Part shown: positions 13,799-22,338 of the stretch, piece by piece
How the letters are laid out: the number at the start of each line of letters is the position of its first letter
Position numbering within the stretch: position 1 is the first letter of the stretch
Source of the DNA: Geoalkalibacter sp.
GTDB lineage: Bacteria; Desulfobacterota; Desulfuromonadia; Desulfuromonadales; Geoalkalibacteraceae
Direction: 5' to 3'
Assembly: GCF_030604225.1 (NCBI RefSeq)
Contig: NZ_JAUVWH010000011.1
Location: 1-35,808 of the forward strand
Length of the DNA: 35,808 nt
Notes under the pieces: generated by a model
What the model was told of the DNA's origin: nothing
The model's input: the letters and a program-made list of their open reading frames with translations, nothing else
The model's database searches: none
Made by a program: the position numbers and the translations under genes

Positions 13799-14587
13799 AT
13801 GAACGGCGAGGCCCTTTTCTTCGATACCCATGCCCATCTCGATTGCCCGCCCCTGGTGCAGCGCCTCGCCGGGGAGCTGGCCGCCGCGCGGGCGGCGGGA
13901 GTGGGCCGCTTCCTGGTGCCCGGCGTCGCCCCGCAGGGCTGGCAACGGCTGCTGGAAACCGTGGACAGCGTGCCCGACGCCTGGGCCGCGCCCGGCATCC
14001 ACCCCCTGGCGGCGCAGGACTGGAATTCATCCACCGTCGCCGCCCTCGCCGCCCTCCTCGATCATCCCAGGGTTGTGGCGGTGGGCGAAATCGGCCTCGA
14101 CGCCCTTCTCGACGGACCATCCCCGGCCATCCAGGAGGTCGCCCTGCGAGGCCAGTTGCGCCTGGCGCGCGAGGCCGGCCTGCCGGTGCTGATTCACTGC
14201 CGTCGGGCCCAGGGGCGACTGCTGGACATCCTCCGCGAGGAACGGGCCGGAGAGCGGGGCGGGATTCTGCATGCCTTTTCCGGCAGCATCGAGACGGCGC
14301 GTCAAGCCATGGACCTGGGCTTCGCCATCGGCTTCGGCGGCACCCTCACCTACCCCAACGCGCGCCGCGCCCCCGAAGTGCTCAAGGCCCTGCCCGCCGC
14401 ATGGGTCGTTCTGGAAACCGACGCCCCGGACATCGCGCCCCACCCCCATCGCGGCGAGGACAACCGCCCCGCCTGGCTCGCCCTGATCGCCGCCGAAGTC
14501 GCCCGCATCCGCAACTGGAGCCTGGAAGAAACCGCCCGCATCACCACGGAAAATGCCTGCCGGGTGCTGAAAATTACGCCGCCATGA
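13799..14587 (+). CDS. TatD-family metal-dependent hydrolase/deoxyribonuclease
   Basis: This 262-aa protein has the standard TatD metal-binding motifs in order: FFDTHAHLD (residues 7-15), VAVGEIGLD (about 93-101), LIHCRRA, ILHAFSGS (about 158-165) and VLETDAPD (about 202-209), then EDNRP. The family are TIM-barrel hydrolases with 3'-5' exonuclease activity in studied members, in the cytoplasm. It is slightly divergent: the GEIGLD segment lacks the usual Tyr-Tyr/His-x-D continuation and reads GLDALLDGPSP. The TGA stop lies at the edge of a palindromic repeat. It shares the direction of the downstream TcdA gene. Confidence 0.9.
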   Translation: MNGEALFFDTHAHLDCPPLVQRLAGELAAARAAGVGRFLVPGVAPQGWQRLLETVDSVPDAWAAPGIHPLAAQDWNSSTVAALAALLDHPRVVAVGEIGLDALLDGPSPAIQEVALRGQLRLAREAGLPVLIHCRRAQGRLLDILREERAGERGGILHAFSGSIETARQAMDLGFAIGFGGTLTYPNARRAPEVLKALPAAWVVLETDAPDIAPHPHRGEDNRPAWLALIAAEVARIRNWSLEETARITTENACRVLKITPP

Positions 14588-14675
14588 CTCCCTCTCCCTT
14601 CATGGGAGAGGGCTGGGGAGAGGGTGCCGCGCAAACGCCCCCCCCCTCTAAACCCTCCCACAAGGGGAGGGGAAG
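14587..14675. repeat. palindromic CCCTCTCCC repeat between tatD and tcdA
   Basis: CCCTCTCCC TTCAT GGGAGAGGG forms a strong hairpin, followed by CTGGGGAGAGGGTG. A second arm pair, CCCTCCC ... GGGGAGGGG, comes before the tcdA start region. This is a dispersed-repeat type seen in many genomes (recalled, not searched). It starts at the tatD stop codon. Confidence 0.65.
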
Positions 14676-14712
14676 ACATCCTATGACAAATAACCAAGGA
14701 CAGCACCTAACC

Positions 14713-15498
14713 ATGGACAACAAACTCGATCAACATCGCTTCTCCCGCATGGAACTGCTCGTCGGCAAGGATGGCCTGTCGCGCCTCGCCGCCGCCTCGG
14801 TGGCCGTGTTCGGCATCGGCGGGGTGGGCGGCTACGCCGCCGAGGCCCTGGCGCGCGCCGGAATCGGGCGCCTGACCCTCGTTGATTTCGACGAGATCTG
14901 CCTGACCAACGTCAACCGCCAGATTCACGCCCTCGACGGCACCATCGGCCGGCCCAAGGTTCAGGTCATGGCCGAGCGCTGCCGCGCCATCAATCCGCGC
15001 GTTTCCGTCGAGCCCCTGCAGGCCTTCTACGACGCCGCCGGCAGCGAGGATCTGCTGGGACGCGGCTACGACCAGGTGCTTGACTGCATTGACCACATCA
15101 CCGCCAAGCTGCACCTCATCCAGAGCTGTCATGAGCGCGCCCTGCCCATCATCGCCTCCATGGGCGCGGCCAACAAGCTCGATCCCACCCAGATCAAGGT
15201 CGGCGACCTGTTCCACACGCAAAAATGCCGCCTGGCGCGCATCCTGCGCAAGAACCTGCGCAAGCGCGGCATCAGCAGCGGCGTCAAGGTGGTCTATTCC
15301 ACGGAAGAATACCGCCCCCTGTCCCAGGATACGGTGGTCTGCGCCGAGAACTGCATCTGCCCCAACCGCCAGGACCAGCGCTGGAGCTGCACCGATCGGC
15401 GCGTGATCCTCGGCAGCTCGTCCTACATCCCACCGATCTTCGGCCTGACCATGGCCGGCGAGGTGATCCGCGCGCTGCTGGGCGAAGGGGTTCCGTAG
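14713..15498 (+). CDS. tcdA: tRNA threonylcarbamoyladenosine dehydratase (TcdA, ThiF/E1-like)
   Basis: The 551-aa ORF of the track is an artefact: its first half is out of frame across tatD. The real protein starts MDNKLDQHRFSRMELLVG at 14713 (261 aa); an in-frame ATG at 14683 is also possible. The ATP-binding loop VFGIGGVGGYAAEALARAGIG (about residues 33-53) is followed by the conserved TNVNRQIHA and DCIDHITAKLHL segments. The pattern and length fit TcdA, which cyclises t6A to ct6A on tRNA reading ANN codons, rather than MoeB or ThiF. A cluster of cysteines (CAENCICP) lies near residue 215. The stop codon TAG is contributed by a palindromic repeat. Confidence 0.88.
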   Translation: MDNKLDQHRFSRMELLVGKDGLSRLAAASVAVFGIGGVGGYAAEALARAGIGRLTLVDFDEICLTNVNRQIHALDGTIGRPKVQVMAERCRAINPRVSVEPLQAFYDAAGSEDLLGRGYDQVLDCIDHITAKLHLIQSCHERALPIIASMGAANKLDPTQIKVGDLFHTQKCRLARILRKNLRKRGISSGVKVVYSTEEYRPLSQDTVVCAENCICPNRQDQRWSCTDRRVILGSSSYIPPIFGLTMAGEVIRALLGEGVP

Positions 15499-15577
15499 GG
15501 GCGGACCGCGTCCGCCCTGGGCGCACGTCGGTGCGCCCCTACGACAGAAATGCCGGGCGCGGCATGCCGCACCCCTA
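15495..15577. repeat. TAGGGGCG repeat, copy 1 (full copy plus a half copy)
   Basis: The full copy at 15496-15541 consists of two hairpins, GCGGAC/GTCCGC and GCGCAC/GTGCGC, bounded by TAGGGGCG and CGCCCCTA. A half copy (GCGGCATGCCGC then ACCCCTAC) ends at 15577. The left TAG is the stop of tcdA; the right CTA is the stop of the dodecin gene on the other strand. The repeats make up essentially the whole intergenic space. Confidence 0.85.
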
Positions 15578-15793
15578 CTTGAGCTCGAAGGAGACCTTGA
15601 GGACCACTTGGTATTCGGTGACCTTGCCGTCGGGCCCCACATGGCCGCGCACCTCCTGCACCTCGAACCAGGAAATGCGCTCCAGGGACTTGCTCGCGCG
15701 GCTGACCGCAGCCTGAATGGCATCCTCGATGCTGTTGGGGGAAATGCCGATCACTTCGATTTTCTTGTAGATGCGTCCTTCTCCGTAGGTCAT
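15575..15793 (-). CDS. dodecin (flavin-binding small protein)
   Basis: This 72-aa protein reads MTYGEGRIYKKIEVIGISPNSIEDAIQAAVSRASKSLERISWFEV and ends VTEYQVVLKVSFELK. Length and the SxxSxEDA...A...A..T/S...WFEV pattern are those of dodecins, which assemble into hollow dodecamers and store or buffer flavins in the cytoplasm. The tryptophan in SWFEV corresponds to the flavin-stacking residue. The start is supported by GGGAGG seven bases upstream. A possible promoter (TTTACA, 16 bases, TAATCT) lies upstream, but the -10 is weak. The stop codon is formed by a palindromic repeat. A flavin-buffering protein fits a genome that also encodes ApbE. Confidence 0.93.
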   Translation of the reverse strand: MTYGEGRIYKKIEVIGISPNSIEDAIQAAVSRASKSLERISWFEVQEVRGHVGPDGKVTEYQVVLKVSFELK

Positions 15794-15891
15794 GGCGCGG
15801 CCTCCCGAAAATCAAGGGTTGGTGTATGTCGATAGATTATCAAGCCCCGGAGCGCTGTAAAGCATGGCGCCGGAGAATCGTCCCGTCGCGA

Positions 15892-15920
15892 TTGACAGTG
15901 CGACCGCTATCGTTTACCTT
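15892..15920 (+). promoter_or_regulatory. possible sigma-70 promoter of the ferritin-like gene
   Basis: A perfect TTGACA at 15892-15897 with a weak -10 (TACCTT) after 17 bases. Downstream, in the leader, CGGTGCC-N9-GGCACCG (15934-15956) forms a 7-bp hairpin ahead of the ribosome site. Confidence 0.4.
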
Positions 15921-15986
15921 TTTCACCTGTATACGGTGCCGACCCTTGGGGCACCGCCAAATTTCCCTTGGAGGAGGGCACCAAAA

Positions 15987-16484
15987 ATGCCGCAGGAATT
16001 CAATTTGCAGGAAGCCGTCAAAATTGCCGTGCAGACCGAAAAAGACGTCATGGATTTCTACAACCGCGCCGCCTCGATCACCAAGCACGAGCGGGGCCGC
16101 AAGGTTTTCCAGCAGCTCGCCCAGGAAGAGCGAGAGCACTGCAGCCACTTTTTCAAGATCTACACCGGCGGCGACCTCGGCACCTTCGAACAGTTCATCC
16201 AGACCCCGCCGCGCAAGGAATCGGCCATGCTCCACACCCTGGAGAAGGCCCTCGACGAGAACGTGCACGAGCGGCGCGCCATGGAAATCGCCCTCAAGGA
16301 AGAGGAAGACCTCGCCCAGAATCTCGAGCAGACCGCCGCGAACATCGTCGACCCCGCGGTGCGCGCGGTGTTCGAGCGCATGGCCAAGGAAACCCGCGAC
16401 CACTTCGCCGTGATCGAATCCGAATATGCCCACCTCATGGGCATGGTTCACGAAACCGACATCGACACCTTCGTGCGCGAGTAG
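15987..16484 (+). CDS. ferritin-like/rubrerythrin-family di-iron protein
   Basis: The ATG at 15987 follows GGAGGAGG and gives 165 aa; the longer 206-aa frame has no ribosome site. The four-helix pattern of rubrerythrin-type di-iron proteins is visible: NLQEAVKIAVQTEKDVMDFY (first Glu), QQLAQEEREHCSHFFKIY (E-x-x-H), ENVHERRAMEIALKEEEDL, and MAKETRDHFAVIESEY (E-x-x-x-H). There is no C-terminal rubredoxin domain, so it is an erythrin/ferritin-like form. A role in peroxide or iron handling in the cytoplasm is inferred from the family. It is a single-gene unit: own promoter region and a clear terminator behind it. Confidence 0.88.
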   Translation: MPQEFNLQEAVKIAVQTEKDVMDFYNRAASITKHERGRKVFQQLAQEEREHCSHFFKIYTGGDLGTFEQFIQTPPRKESAMLHTLEKALDENVHERRAMEIALKEEEDLAQNLEQTAANIVDPAVRAVFERMAKETRDHFAVIESEYAHLMGMVHETDIDTFVRE

Positions 16485-16517
16485 TTTCGCAACAGCCTCC
16501 AGCCAAGCTCGACCAAG

Positions 16518-16547
16518 GACCGGCGCTCATCCGCCGGTCTTTGCTTT
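16518..16547 (+). terminator. intrinsic terminator of the ferritin-like gene
   Basis: GACCGGCG-CTCATC-CGCCGGTC forms an 8-bp stem followed by TTTGCTTTT, 33 bases after the stop codon. Confidence 0.9.
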
Positions 16548-16581
16548 TATTCCATGCATTCCGATCATCGAGGGAGGGGAG

Positions 16582-17277
16582 ATGTCCGACACCAGCCGGC
16601 GCATCAAGGATTGGCCGCAGGCCGAACGACCACGGGAAAAACTGCTCGACCGCGGACCGGAGTCGCTGAGCGACGCCGAACTGCTCGCCCTGGTGCTGCG
16701 CACCGGCGATGCCGCCACCCGCACCAGCGCCCTGGATCATGCTCGCCTGCTGCTGGCGCGTTTCGGCGGCCTGCGCCAACTGGCGACGGCAAGCATTACC
16801 GAGCTTTGCCAGATCAAGGGCATCGGCCCGGCCAAGGCGGCGGAATTGCAGGCCGTGTTCCAGATCGCGCGGCGCTTTGCCGATGCCCGCCTGCGCCCCG
16901 GCGATCGCTTCACCAGCTCCGAGGAGGTGTTTCGCTCCTTCCACGAGCGCCTGCGCGACCACAAGCGCGAGGTCTTCTACACCCTGCTCCTCGACAGCAA
17001 GAACCGCGTGATCCGCGAAGTACCCATCTCCGAAGGCAGCCTCACCGCCAGCATCGTCCATCCCCGCGAGGTGTTCGCGCCGGTCATCCGCGAATCGGCC
17101 TCGGCGGTGCTCTTCGTCCACAACCACCCCTCGGGCGACCCCACCCCCAGCCGCGAGGACATCGAGATCACCCGCCGCCTCAAGGACGTGGGCGAGCTGG
17201 TCGGCGTGCGCGTCCTCGATCACATCGTCGTCGGCAGCGACCGCTATGTGTCCTTCGCCGATCGGGGGTTGTTGTAA
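16582..17277 (+). CDS. radC: RadC/MPN-domain protein
   Basis: The ATG at 16582 (ribosome site GGGAGGGGAG) gives 231 aa, the normal length for RadC. It begins MSDTSRRIKDWPQAERPREKLL. A helix-hairpin-helix region is present (LCQIKGIGPAKAAELQA, about residues 73-90). The metalloprotease-like MPN/JAB motif follows: VLFVHNHPSGDPTPSREDIE (about 175-195) with the H-x-H-x(10)-D zinc ligands intact. The protein is widely conserved, but its link to DNA repair has been questioned and the real role is unsettled. It stands alone between a terminator and the promoter of the DsbC-like gene. Confidence 0.94.
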   Translation: MSDTSRRIKDWPQAERPREKLLDRGPESLSDAELLALVLRTGDAATRTSALDHARLLLARFGGLRQLATASITELCQIKGIGPAKAAELQAVFQIARRFADARLRPGDRFTSSEEVFRSFHERLRDHKREVFYTLLLDSKNRVIREVPISEGSLTASIVHPREVFAPVIRESASAVLFVHNHPSGDPTPSREDIEITRRLKDVGELVGVRVLDHIVVGSDRYVSFADRGLL

Positions 17278-17296
17278 GGTCCGTGCAAGGGGGTTA

Positions 17297-17325
17297 TTGG
17301 CGAAACGCGGCAAAGCTGGTATGAT
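17297..17325 (+). promoter_or_regulatory. sigma-70 promoter of the DsbC-like gene
   Basis: TTGGCG (17297-17302), 17-base spacer, TATGAT (17320-17325). The start site would be near 17332, with a leader of about 60 bases. Confidence 0.6.
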
Positions 17326-17393
17326 GGCCACTTGCGTGTCCAAAAACCGGCGGCGCATGCCGCCCCAGACGACTCCCTCCAGGAGAGCCTTTC

Positions 17394-18131
17394 ATGAAGA
17401 ACAACCTGATTGCGCTGGTGGTCCTGCTGATCGCGGCGATGGCCGTCCCGGCCCTGGCCCAGAGTTCCAAGCGCGGCGAGGAGGGCATCAACGCCGCCGC
17501 CGCGTCCCTGAAGATGACCTTTCCCCGCCTCGAATTCGACAGCATCCACCCCACCCCCATCGACGGCATGTACGAGGTGTTGAGCGGCGACCGCATCATC
17601 TATTTCGTGCCGCGCACCCAGCACCTGATCTACGGCGAGATCTGGGACGCCCAGGGACAGAGCCTGACCCGCGCGCGCCAGGCGCAGATCATGTCCGACC
17701 GCATCAAGGACTTGCCCCTCGACAAGGCGCTGAAAATCGGCAGCGGCAAGAACATCGTCATCGAGGTCACCGATCCCGACTGCCCCTTCTGCCGCAAGGG
17801 CAGCGAGTTTCTCGGCCAGCGCGACGACGTGACGCGCTACATCTTCTTCTACCCCCTGACCCGCATCCACCCCGAAGCCGAGGGCAAGGCGCGCTACGTC
17901 TTGTCGTCGAAGAACCCGGCCGACGCCTATGAGGACGTGATGCACGGCCGCTACGACGGCCGGCCCCTGCCCGAATTCGAGGACAACAAGCAGTTGGAGG
18001 CCCACCTGGAGATCGTCAACAAGCTCGGCGTGCGCGGCACGCCCAAGTTCTGGATCAACGGCACCTATCTTTCCGGCGCCGATCTGCAGGCCATGGAGCA
18101 GCTCCTGGGTGCGCCCGCCCAGAAACAGTAA
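17394..18131 (+). CDS. periplasmic DsbC/DsbG-like thiol:disulfide interchange protein
   Basis: This 245-aa protein has a signal peptide (MKNNLIALVVLLIAAMAVPALA). The N-terminal part (about 40-120) resembles the DsbC dimerisation domain (GMYEVLSGDRIIYFVPRTQHLIYGEIWD). The thioredoxin-like domain carries the active site DPDCPFCRKG (about residues 127-136) and the cis-proline segment GTPKFWINGTYLSGAD (about 217-232). It would act as a disulfide isomerase or reductase in the periplasm. In this kind of organism that would help multi-haem cytochromes and other cysteine-rich exported proteins (inference). No dsbD is next to it. The ribosome site CAGGAGAG precedes the ATG. It has its own promoter and terminator. 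Confidence 0.9.
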   Translation: MKNNLIALVVLLIAAMAVPALAQSSKRGEEGINAAAASLKMTFPRLEFDSIHPTPIDGMYEVLSGDRIIYFVPRTQHLIYGEIWDAQGQSLTRARQAQIMSDRIKDLPLDKALKIGSGKNIVIEVTDPDCPFCRKGSEFLGQRDDVTRYIFFYPLTRIHPEAEGKARYVLSSKNPADAYEDVMHGRYDGRPLPEFEDNKQLEAHLEIVNKLGVRGTPKFWINGTYLSGADLQAMEQLLGAPAQKQ

Positions 18132-18156
18132 GCTTTTGATTTTTGACTGAAAAACG

Positions 18157-18190
18157 GCCGGAGGGGCGGTGCGCGCCCATCCGGCTTTTT
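18157..18190 (+). terminator. intrinsic terminator of the DsbC-like gene
   Basis: GCCGGA ... TCCGGC with an inner GGGCG/CGCCC stem, followed by TTTTT. An A-run on the other side makes it potentially bidirectional. Its presence excludes the upstream part of the 812-aa ORF as real coding sequence. Confidence 0.88.
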
Positions 18191-18205
18191 CGTTGCAGAG
18201 AGCCT

Positions 18206-20581
18206 ATGACGACATCCGCCACCCCGGAACTGCTCGCCCCCGCCGGCAGCCTCGAAGCCTTTTTCGCCGCCATGGAAAACGGCGCCGATGCCGTCTATTG
18301 CGGCCTGCGCGAGTTTTCGGCGCGGGCCAAGGCGAAAAATTTCACCCTTGCCGACCTGGAGCGCATGCTCAATTACGCCCAGGGGCGCGGGCGTAAGATT
18401 TACGTCACCCTCAACACCCTGGTCAAGGAGCGGGAACTGCCGCAGCTGGTGGAAACCCTGGCGGCTCTGGAGGCGCTGCGGGTCGACGGCGTGATTTTAC
18501 AGGATCTCGCCGTGTGGCGCCTGGCCCGTGGCCATTTTCCCGGCCTTGAACTGCATGCCTCGACGCAGATGACGGTGCACAATGCCGCCGGGGTACGGCA
18601 GTTGGAGCGCATGGGCTTTACCCGCGGGGTGCTGGCGCGCGAGCTGTCCCTGGAAGAAATCGCCGCCATCCGCCGCCAGACCCACCTGGAATTGGAGCAC
18701 TTCGTCCACGGCGCCCTGTGCTTCAGCTTTTCCGGCCAGTGCTATTTTTCCTCCTGGCTGGGCGGCAAGAGCGGCAATCGCGGACGCTGCGCCCAACCCT
18801 GCCGCCGCCGCTACCGCTATCACAACCAGGATGGCTACTACCTCTCGCCCAACGACCTCTCGGCCATTGACCTGCTGCCCGAACTGGCCGCGGCCGGAGT
18901 GTGCAGCCTCAAGATCGAGGGGCGCATGAAGAGCGCCGAATACGTGGCCTCGGTGGTCGCGGCCTACCGCCTGGCCCTCGATGCCCCCGAGTCGGGACGC
19001 AAGGAGGCGGTGCGCGCCGCCAAGGACAAGCTCAAGCTGTCCTTCGGTCGCCTGCCGACGCGTGGCTTTTTGACCGGACCCCAGCCCACGGATATCGCCG
19101 TCCCCTCGGTGAAAGGCTCAACCGGCCGCTTCCTCGGCGAAATCCTGGCCGCGCGTGGCGCCGACATCAGTTTCAAGACCCGCGACCGGCTGCATGTCGG
19201 CGACCGCCTGCGGGTGCAGCCCCAATCGGACCAGGCTGGCACCGCCTTCACCGTCAAGACCTTGCTGGTGGGCGGGCGGCCGGCCAAGCTCGCCCCGCCC
19301 GAGGCCCAGGTGAGTCTCCCCACGCCCTTCGCCGGGCGCTTCCGCAAGGGCGACGCGGTCTTCAAGGTGTCCTCGGAACAGGCCTTCACCCTGAGTGATG
19401 CCGCCTGCCGGCGCCGGCTGGAGGCCGCCACGCCACGCGCCGAACGCATCAACCTGGACGTCGGCCTCGGGGAGGGGCGCCTGCAGCTGCGCGGCACCTG
19501 GCAGGACCTGATCCTGGAGCGCGACTTTGCCGTGGACACCTACGCCGCCGAGAGCAATCCCCTCTCCACGGACACGCTGCGCGAGGTGTTCGGCCGCGGC
19601 GGCGAGACGGCCCTGGAGCTTGGCGAGCTTAACGCCGCCGCGCTGCCGCCGGTGGTGATCCCACCCAAGCAGCTCAAGGAAATCCGCCGCGGCTTCTATC
19701 AGGAGTTCGCCCAGCTCATCGCCCGCCGACGTCTCGACACGCGCCGCGCCCACCAGCGCGAGGCCCTCGCCGAGCTGCTGCCGGCGGGCCCGCCGGCGCC
19801 CGCCGGCAAACCCCAGCTGAGCGTACTCATCGGCGACCCGCGCGAGGCGCACCTGCTCAGCGATCCCGACGTGGAGCGCCTGCTCATCCCCCTCACCCCG
19901 CGCCTGGCGCGCGGTCTCGTCCCCGTCGCCCGCAAGCTCGCCGCGCAGCGCGGACGCATCATCTGGGATCTGCCCTTCATCCTTTTCGAGGACGACTGGC
20001 TGAGCCTCCAGGATGCGATCCGCGCTCTTCACGAGCTCGGCTTTCGCGCCTTTCGCCTCAACAATCTCGGCCACTTCGAGCTCTTCGCCGGGCTGGAAAA
20101 CCTCAACCTGCTCAGCGGCTACCGCCTGTTCTCCCTCAACACCCAGGCCCTGATCGCCTGGCGCGAACTGGGTCTGGCGGAACTCGGCCTCTACATCGAG
20201 GACGACCGCGACAACCTGACCGAGGTGCTGCGCCGCGATCCCGGCGTGCCCCTGAACCTCACGGTCCATGCCCAGGTACCGCTCATCACCTCACGCATCC
20301 GCCTCAAGGGGGTGCGCTCCGATCGCGCCCTGGTTTCCGATCGCGGGGAAAAATACGGCATCGATGAGCGCAGCGGCCTGACAGTGCTGGCGGCGGAACA
20401 GGATTTCTCCCTCCTCGGGCAGTTGCACGAGCTGCAACGCCTGGGCGCCGGGCGCTTTATCCTGGAGCTTGGCCATTGCGGGGCGTTCTCGCCGCGCGGC
20501 AAGCAGGTGCTGGCGGCGGCCAAGAGCGACCGGGCGCCGGCGGGCACCGCCAAGTTCAATTTCGAGATGGGGATGGAGTAA
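18206..20581 (+). CDS. U32-family protein with DUF3656-type extension
   Basis: The start at 18206 (MTTSATPELLAPAGSLEAFFAAM, after GCAGAGAG) is chosen over the track's start because a terminator lies between them; this gives 791 aa. The U32 core is clear: ELLAPAGSLEAF, the family signature ELEHFVHGALCFSFSGQCYFSSWLGGKSGNRGRCAQPC (about residues 160-197, with four conserved cysteines that could bind an iron-sulfur cluster), and KIEGRMKSAEYVA. The long second half matches the extended U32/DUF3656 type. Despite the 'peptidase' name, studied relatives such as RlhA and TrhP hydroxylate RNA. An RNA-modifying role (RlhA-like, 23S rRNA) is the best guess here, by family only. Confidence 0.9.
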   Translation: MTTSATPELLAPAGSLEAFFAAMENGADAVYCGLREFSARAKAKNFTLADLERMLNYAQGRGRKIYVTLNTLVKERELPQLVETLAALEALRVDGVILQDLAVWRLARGHFPGLELHASTQMTVHNAAGVRQLERMGFTRGVLARELSLEEIAAIRRQTHLELEHFVHGALCFSFSGQCYFSSWLGGKSGNRGRCAQPCRRRYRYHNQDGYYLSPNDLSAIDLLPELAAAGVCSLKIEGRMKSAEYVASVVAAYRLALDAPESGRKEAVRAAKDKLKLSFGRLPTRGFLTGPQPTDIAVPSVKGSTGRFLGEILAARGADISFKTRDRLHVGDRLRVQPQSDQAGTAFTVKTLLVGGRPAKLAPPEAQVSLPTPFAGRFRKGDAVFKVSSEQAFTLSDAACRRRLEAATPRAERINLDVGLGEGRLQLRGTWQDLILERDFAVDTYAAESNPLSTDTLREVFGRGGETALELGELNAAALPPVVIPPKQLKEIRRGFYQEFAQLIARRRLDTRRAHQREALAELLPAGPPAPAGKPQLSVLIGDPREAHLLSDPDVERLLIPLTPRLARGLVPVARKLAAQRGRIIWDLPFILFEDDWLSLQDAIRALHELGFRAFRLNNLGHFELFAGLENLNLLSGYRLFSLNTQALIAWRELGLAELGLYIEDDRDNLTEVLRRDPGVPLNLTVHAQVPLITSRIRLKGVRSDRALVSDRGEKYGIDERSGLTVLAAEQDFSLLGQLHELQRLGAGRFILELGHCGAFSPRGKQVLAAAKSDRAPAGTAKFNFEMGME

Positions 20582-20599
20582 GGCGGGGCGGCGCACCGC

Positions 20600-22198
20600 T
20601 CAGCGCAGGCCGAGCACCAGAAGGTTGACGAGGCCGATGAGAAACCCGAGCAGGGCGCCGAACAGATTGATGTACTTGAACTGCTCCTTCATGATGCCCA
20701 TGAGCAGCCCTTCGACCTTGAGCAGATCCAGGGAGTTGACCTTTTCCTCGACCATGCGCTGCACGTTGAGGGTTTCCACCAGGGGCGGCACCTCTTTTTT
20801 CAGCAGCTCGCCCAACTGACGGCACAGCCCTTCGTTCAATTCCTCGCGCACATCGGCGGGCACCCGCGCCGCGAGCCGCCCCAGGGGCTTGCGAAACAGC
20901 CATTGCTCGGATTTCTCCTCCAGCACCTGGGCCAGGATGTCGCGCGCCGCGGGGGAACGCAGGGCGGCGAGAATCCTCGCGTAAAGGGCCTCGCGAGCCT
21001 GCTCCAGGCCGCCCTCGGGCAGCGCCTTGTCGAGCAGCGTGGCGAAGGAGCGATCCTTGAGCCGCTCGATACTGCGTTCGGCCAGGCCCAGGGCGGTTTC
21101 GCTGGCGCGGCGACTGCGCACGTATTCCACCGCCTTGACGCGCACGAAGCGCCGTACCCCCGCCACCTTCTCGTAGGGCACCTTCTCCAGATAGCTCGCC
21201 AGGGGCCGGTCGAGCAGGGCCTCGACGCGGCCGCGCAGCAACTGGGCGACCTGCGCCTGGGTTTTCTCCTCCTTGAGCCAGCGGGCGATCTCGTCGCCGG
21301 CCTTGTCGAGGAACTCGGGGATGCGGGCGTAGAGTTTTTCCAGGTTGATGAAGCCGCCCAGCAATCCCGAAAGCCCCCCCAGGGAATCGAGAAAGGCCTC
21401 GATGGCCTGGCGCCCCTTGATGACGAGACGCATGCGAAAATCGGGGTCGTAGAACAGGCCGCCGAATTTTTCCAGCAGCGGCGGCACCTCCTTTTCCAGC
21501 TGAGCGACGATCACCTCGATGAGATCGGCGGGCAGCAGCTCGCGCAGGGTGGCCTGGGAGCCGACCCATTCATCGGTCTTGGCGTCGATGAACTGCTCCA
21601 CGGCGCGCGCCACTCCGGGCGAATGCAAAAAGGCGCTGATCCGCTCATCGAGATGAGTGCGCAGATGCCCGTAGCGCTCGGGCGTGAGAAAGCTCTCCAG
21701 GTCGCGGGCCAGCCAGGCATCGCTTTTGCGCTGCAACAGCTCGCGCAGCAGCCGGGCAAAGTCCTCGCTGTCGAGATAGGCGAACACCGCCTTGACCAGC
21801 TTCCAGCGCAGCAGCTCGACCAGCTCGCGAAAGCGGGCGCGAAAATCCCCCGGCACCAGCTGCTCCAGGGGGCCCAACTCCAGGTCGAGAAAACGGTCGA
21901 GCTTGTCGCCCACCGCGTCCTTGATCTCGCGGCGAAACCTCTCCTTTTCCAGGGCGCGCCCCACGTCGTCGCCGGTCAGCAGGTGGCTGCCGACCATCTC
22001 GCCCATGCGCGCCGCCAGCTCCTGGCGCTTGGCGGGAATGATCCCCGGCGTCAGGGGCACGCGCACGCCCAGAATCCGCCAGGGCCGCAGGGGGCGAAAG
22101 AGCATGCGGATGGCGATATGGTTGGTGACATAGCCGATGAAGGCGCCCAACAACGGCGGCAGCAGATAGGGCAGGTAGGGCTCAAAGCCGGCGATCAT
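20600..22198 (-). CDS. DUF445 membrane protein (YheB-like)
   Basis: This 532-aa protein starts MIAGFEPYLPYLLPPLLGAFIGYVTNHIAIRMLFRPLRP, the conserved N-terminal membrane segment and motif of DUF445 proteins. VPLTPGIIPAKRQELAARMGEMVG follows. The middle is mostly charged helices, with repeated stretches of about 100 residues ending in Arg/Leu-rich helices. The C-terminus has another membrane helix (LLGFLIGLVNLLVLGLR). The function of the family is not known. The start has GAGGA nine bases upstream. It is convergent with the U32 gene (18 bases between stops) and is transcribed alone from a good sigma-70 promoter. Confidence 0.88.
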   Translation of the reverse strand: MIAGFEPYLPYLLPPLLGAFIGYVTNHIAIRMLFRPLRPWRILGVRVPLTPGIIPAKRQELAARMGEMVGSHLLTGDDVGRALEKERFRREIKDAVGDKLDRFLDLELGPLEQLVPGDFRARFRELVELLRWKLVKAVFAYLDSEDFARLLRELLQRKSDAWLARDLESFLTPERYGHLRTHLDERISAFLHSPGVARAVEQFIDAKTDEWVGSQATLRELLPADLIEVIVAQLEKEVPPLLEKFGGLFYDPDFRMRLVIKGRQAIEAFLDSLGGLSGLLGGFINLEKLYARIPEFLDKAGDEIARWLKEEKTQAQVAQLLRGRVEALLDRPLASYLEKVPYEKVAGVRRFVRVKAVEYVRSRRASETALGLAERSIERLKDRSFATLLDKALPEGGLEQAREALYARILAALRSPAARDILAQVLEEKSEQWLFRKPLGRLAARVPADVREELNEGLCRQLGELLKKEVPPLVETLNVQRMVEEKVNSLDLLKVEGLLMGIMKEQFKYINLFGALLGFLIGLVNLLVLGLR

Positions 22199-22242
22199 CC
22201 GAAAAATATCCTCGCAATTCGCGTCCTTGTCATCAAACGGCC

Positions 22243-22271
22243 ATCATAGCGACCTTGGCGGCGCGGCACAA
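22243..22271 (-). promoter_or_regulatory. sigma-70 promoter of the DUF445 gene
   Basis: Minus strand TTGTGC (22266-22271), 17-base spacer, TATGAT (22243-22248). The start site would be near 22236, about 38 bases before the ATG. Confidence 0.6.
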
Positions 22272-22338
22272 GAGGGCGACGCCCGGCAAATATCTGCTAA
22301 AGTTTACTCAAAAAAGCCCCTCGGAAAGGATCGGCCCC

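Noticed and set aside
13843-15498. 551-aa ORF covering tatD and tcdA
   Set aside because: Only its last 261 residues are real (TcdA); the first half is an out-of-frame reading of tatD and a palindromic repeat.
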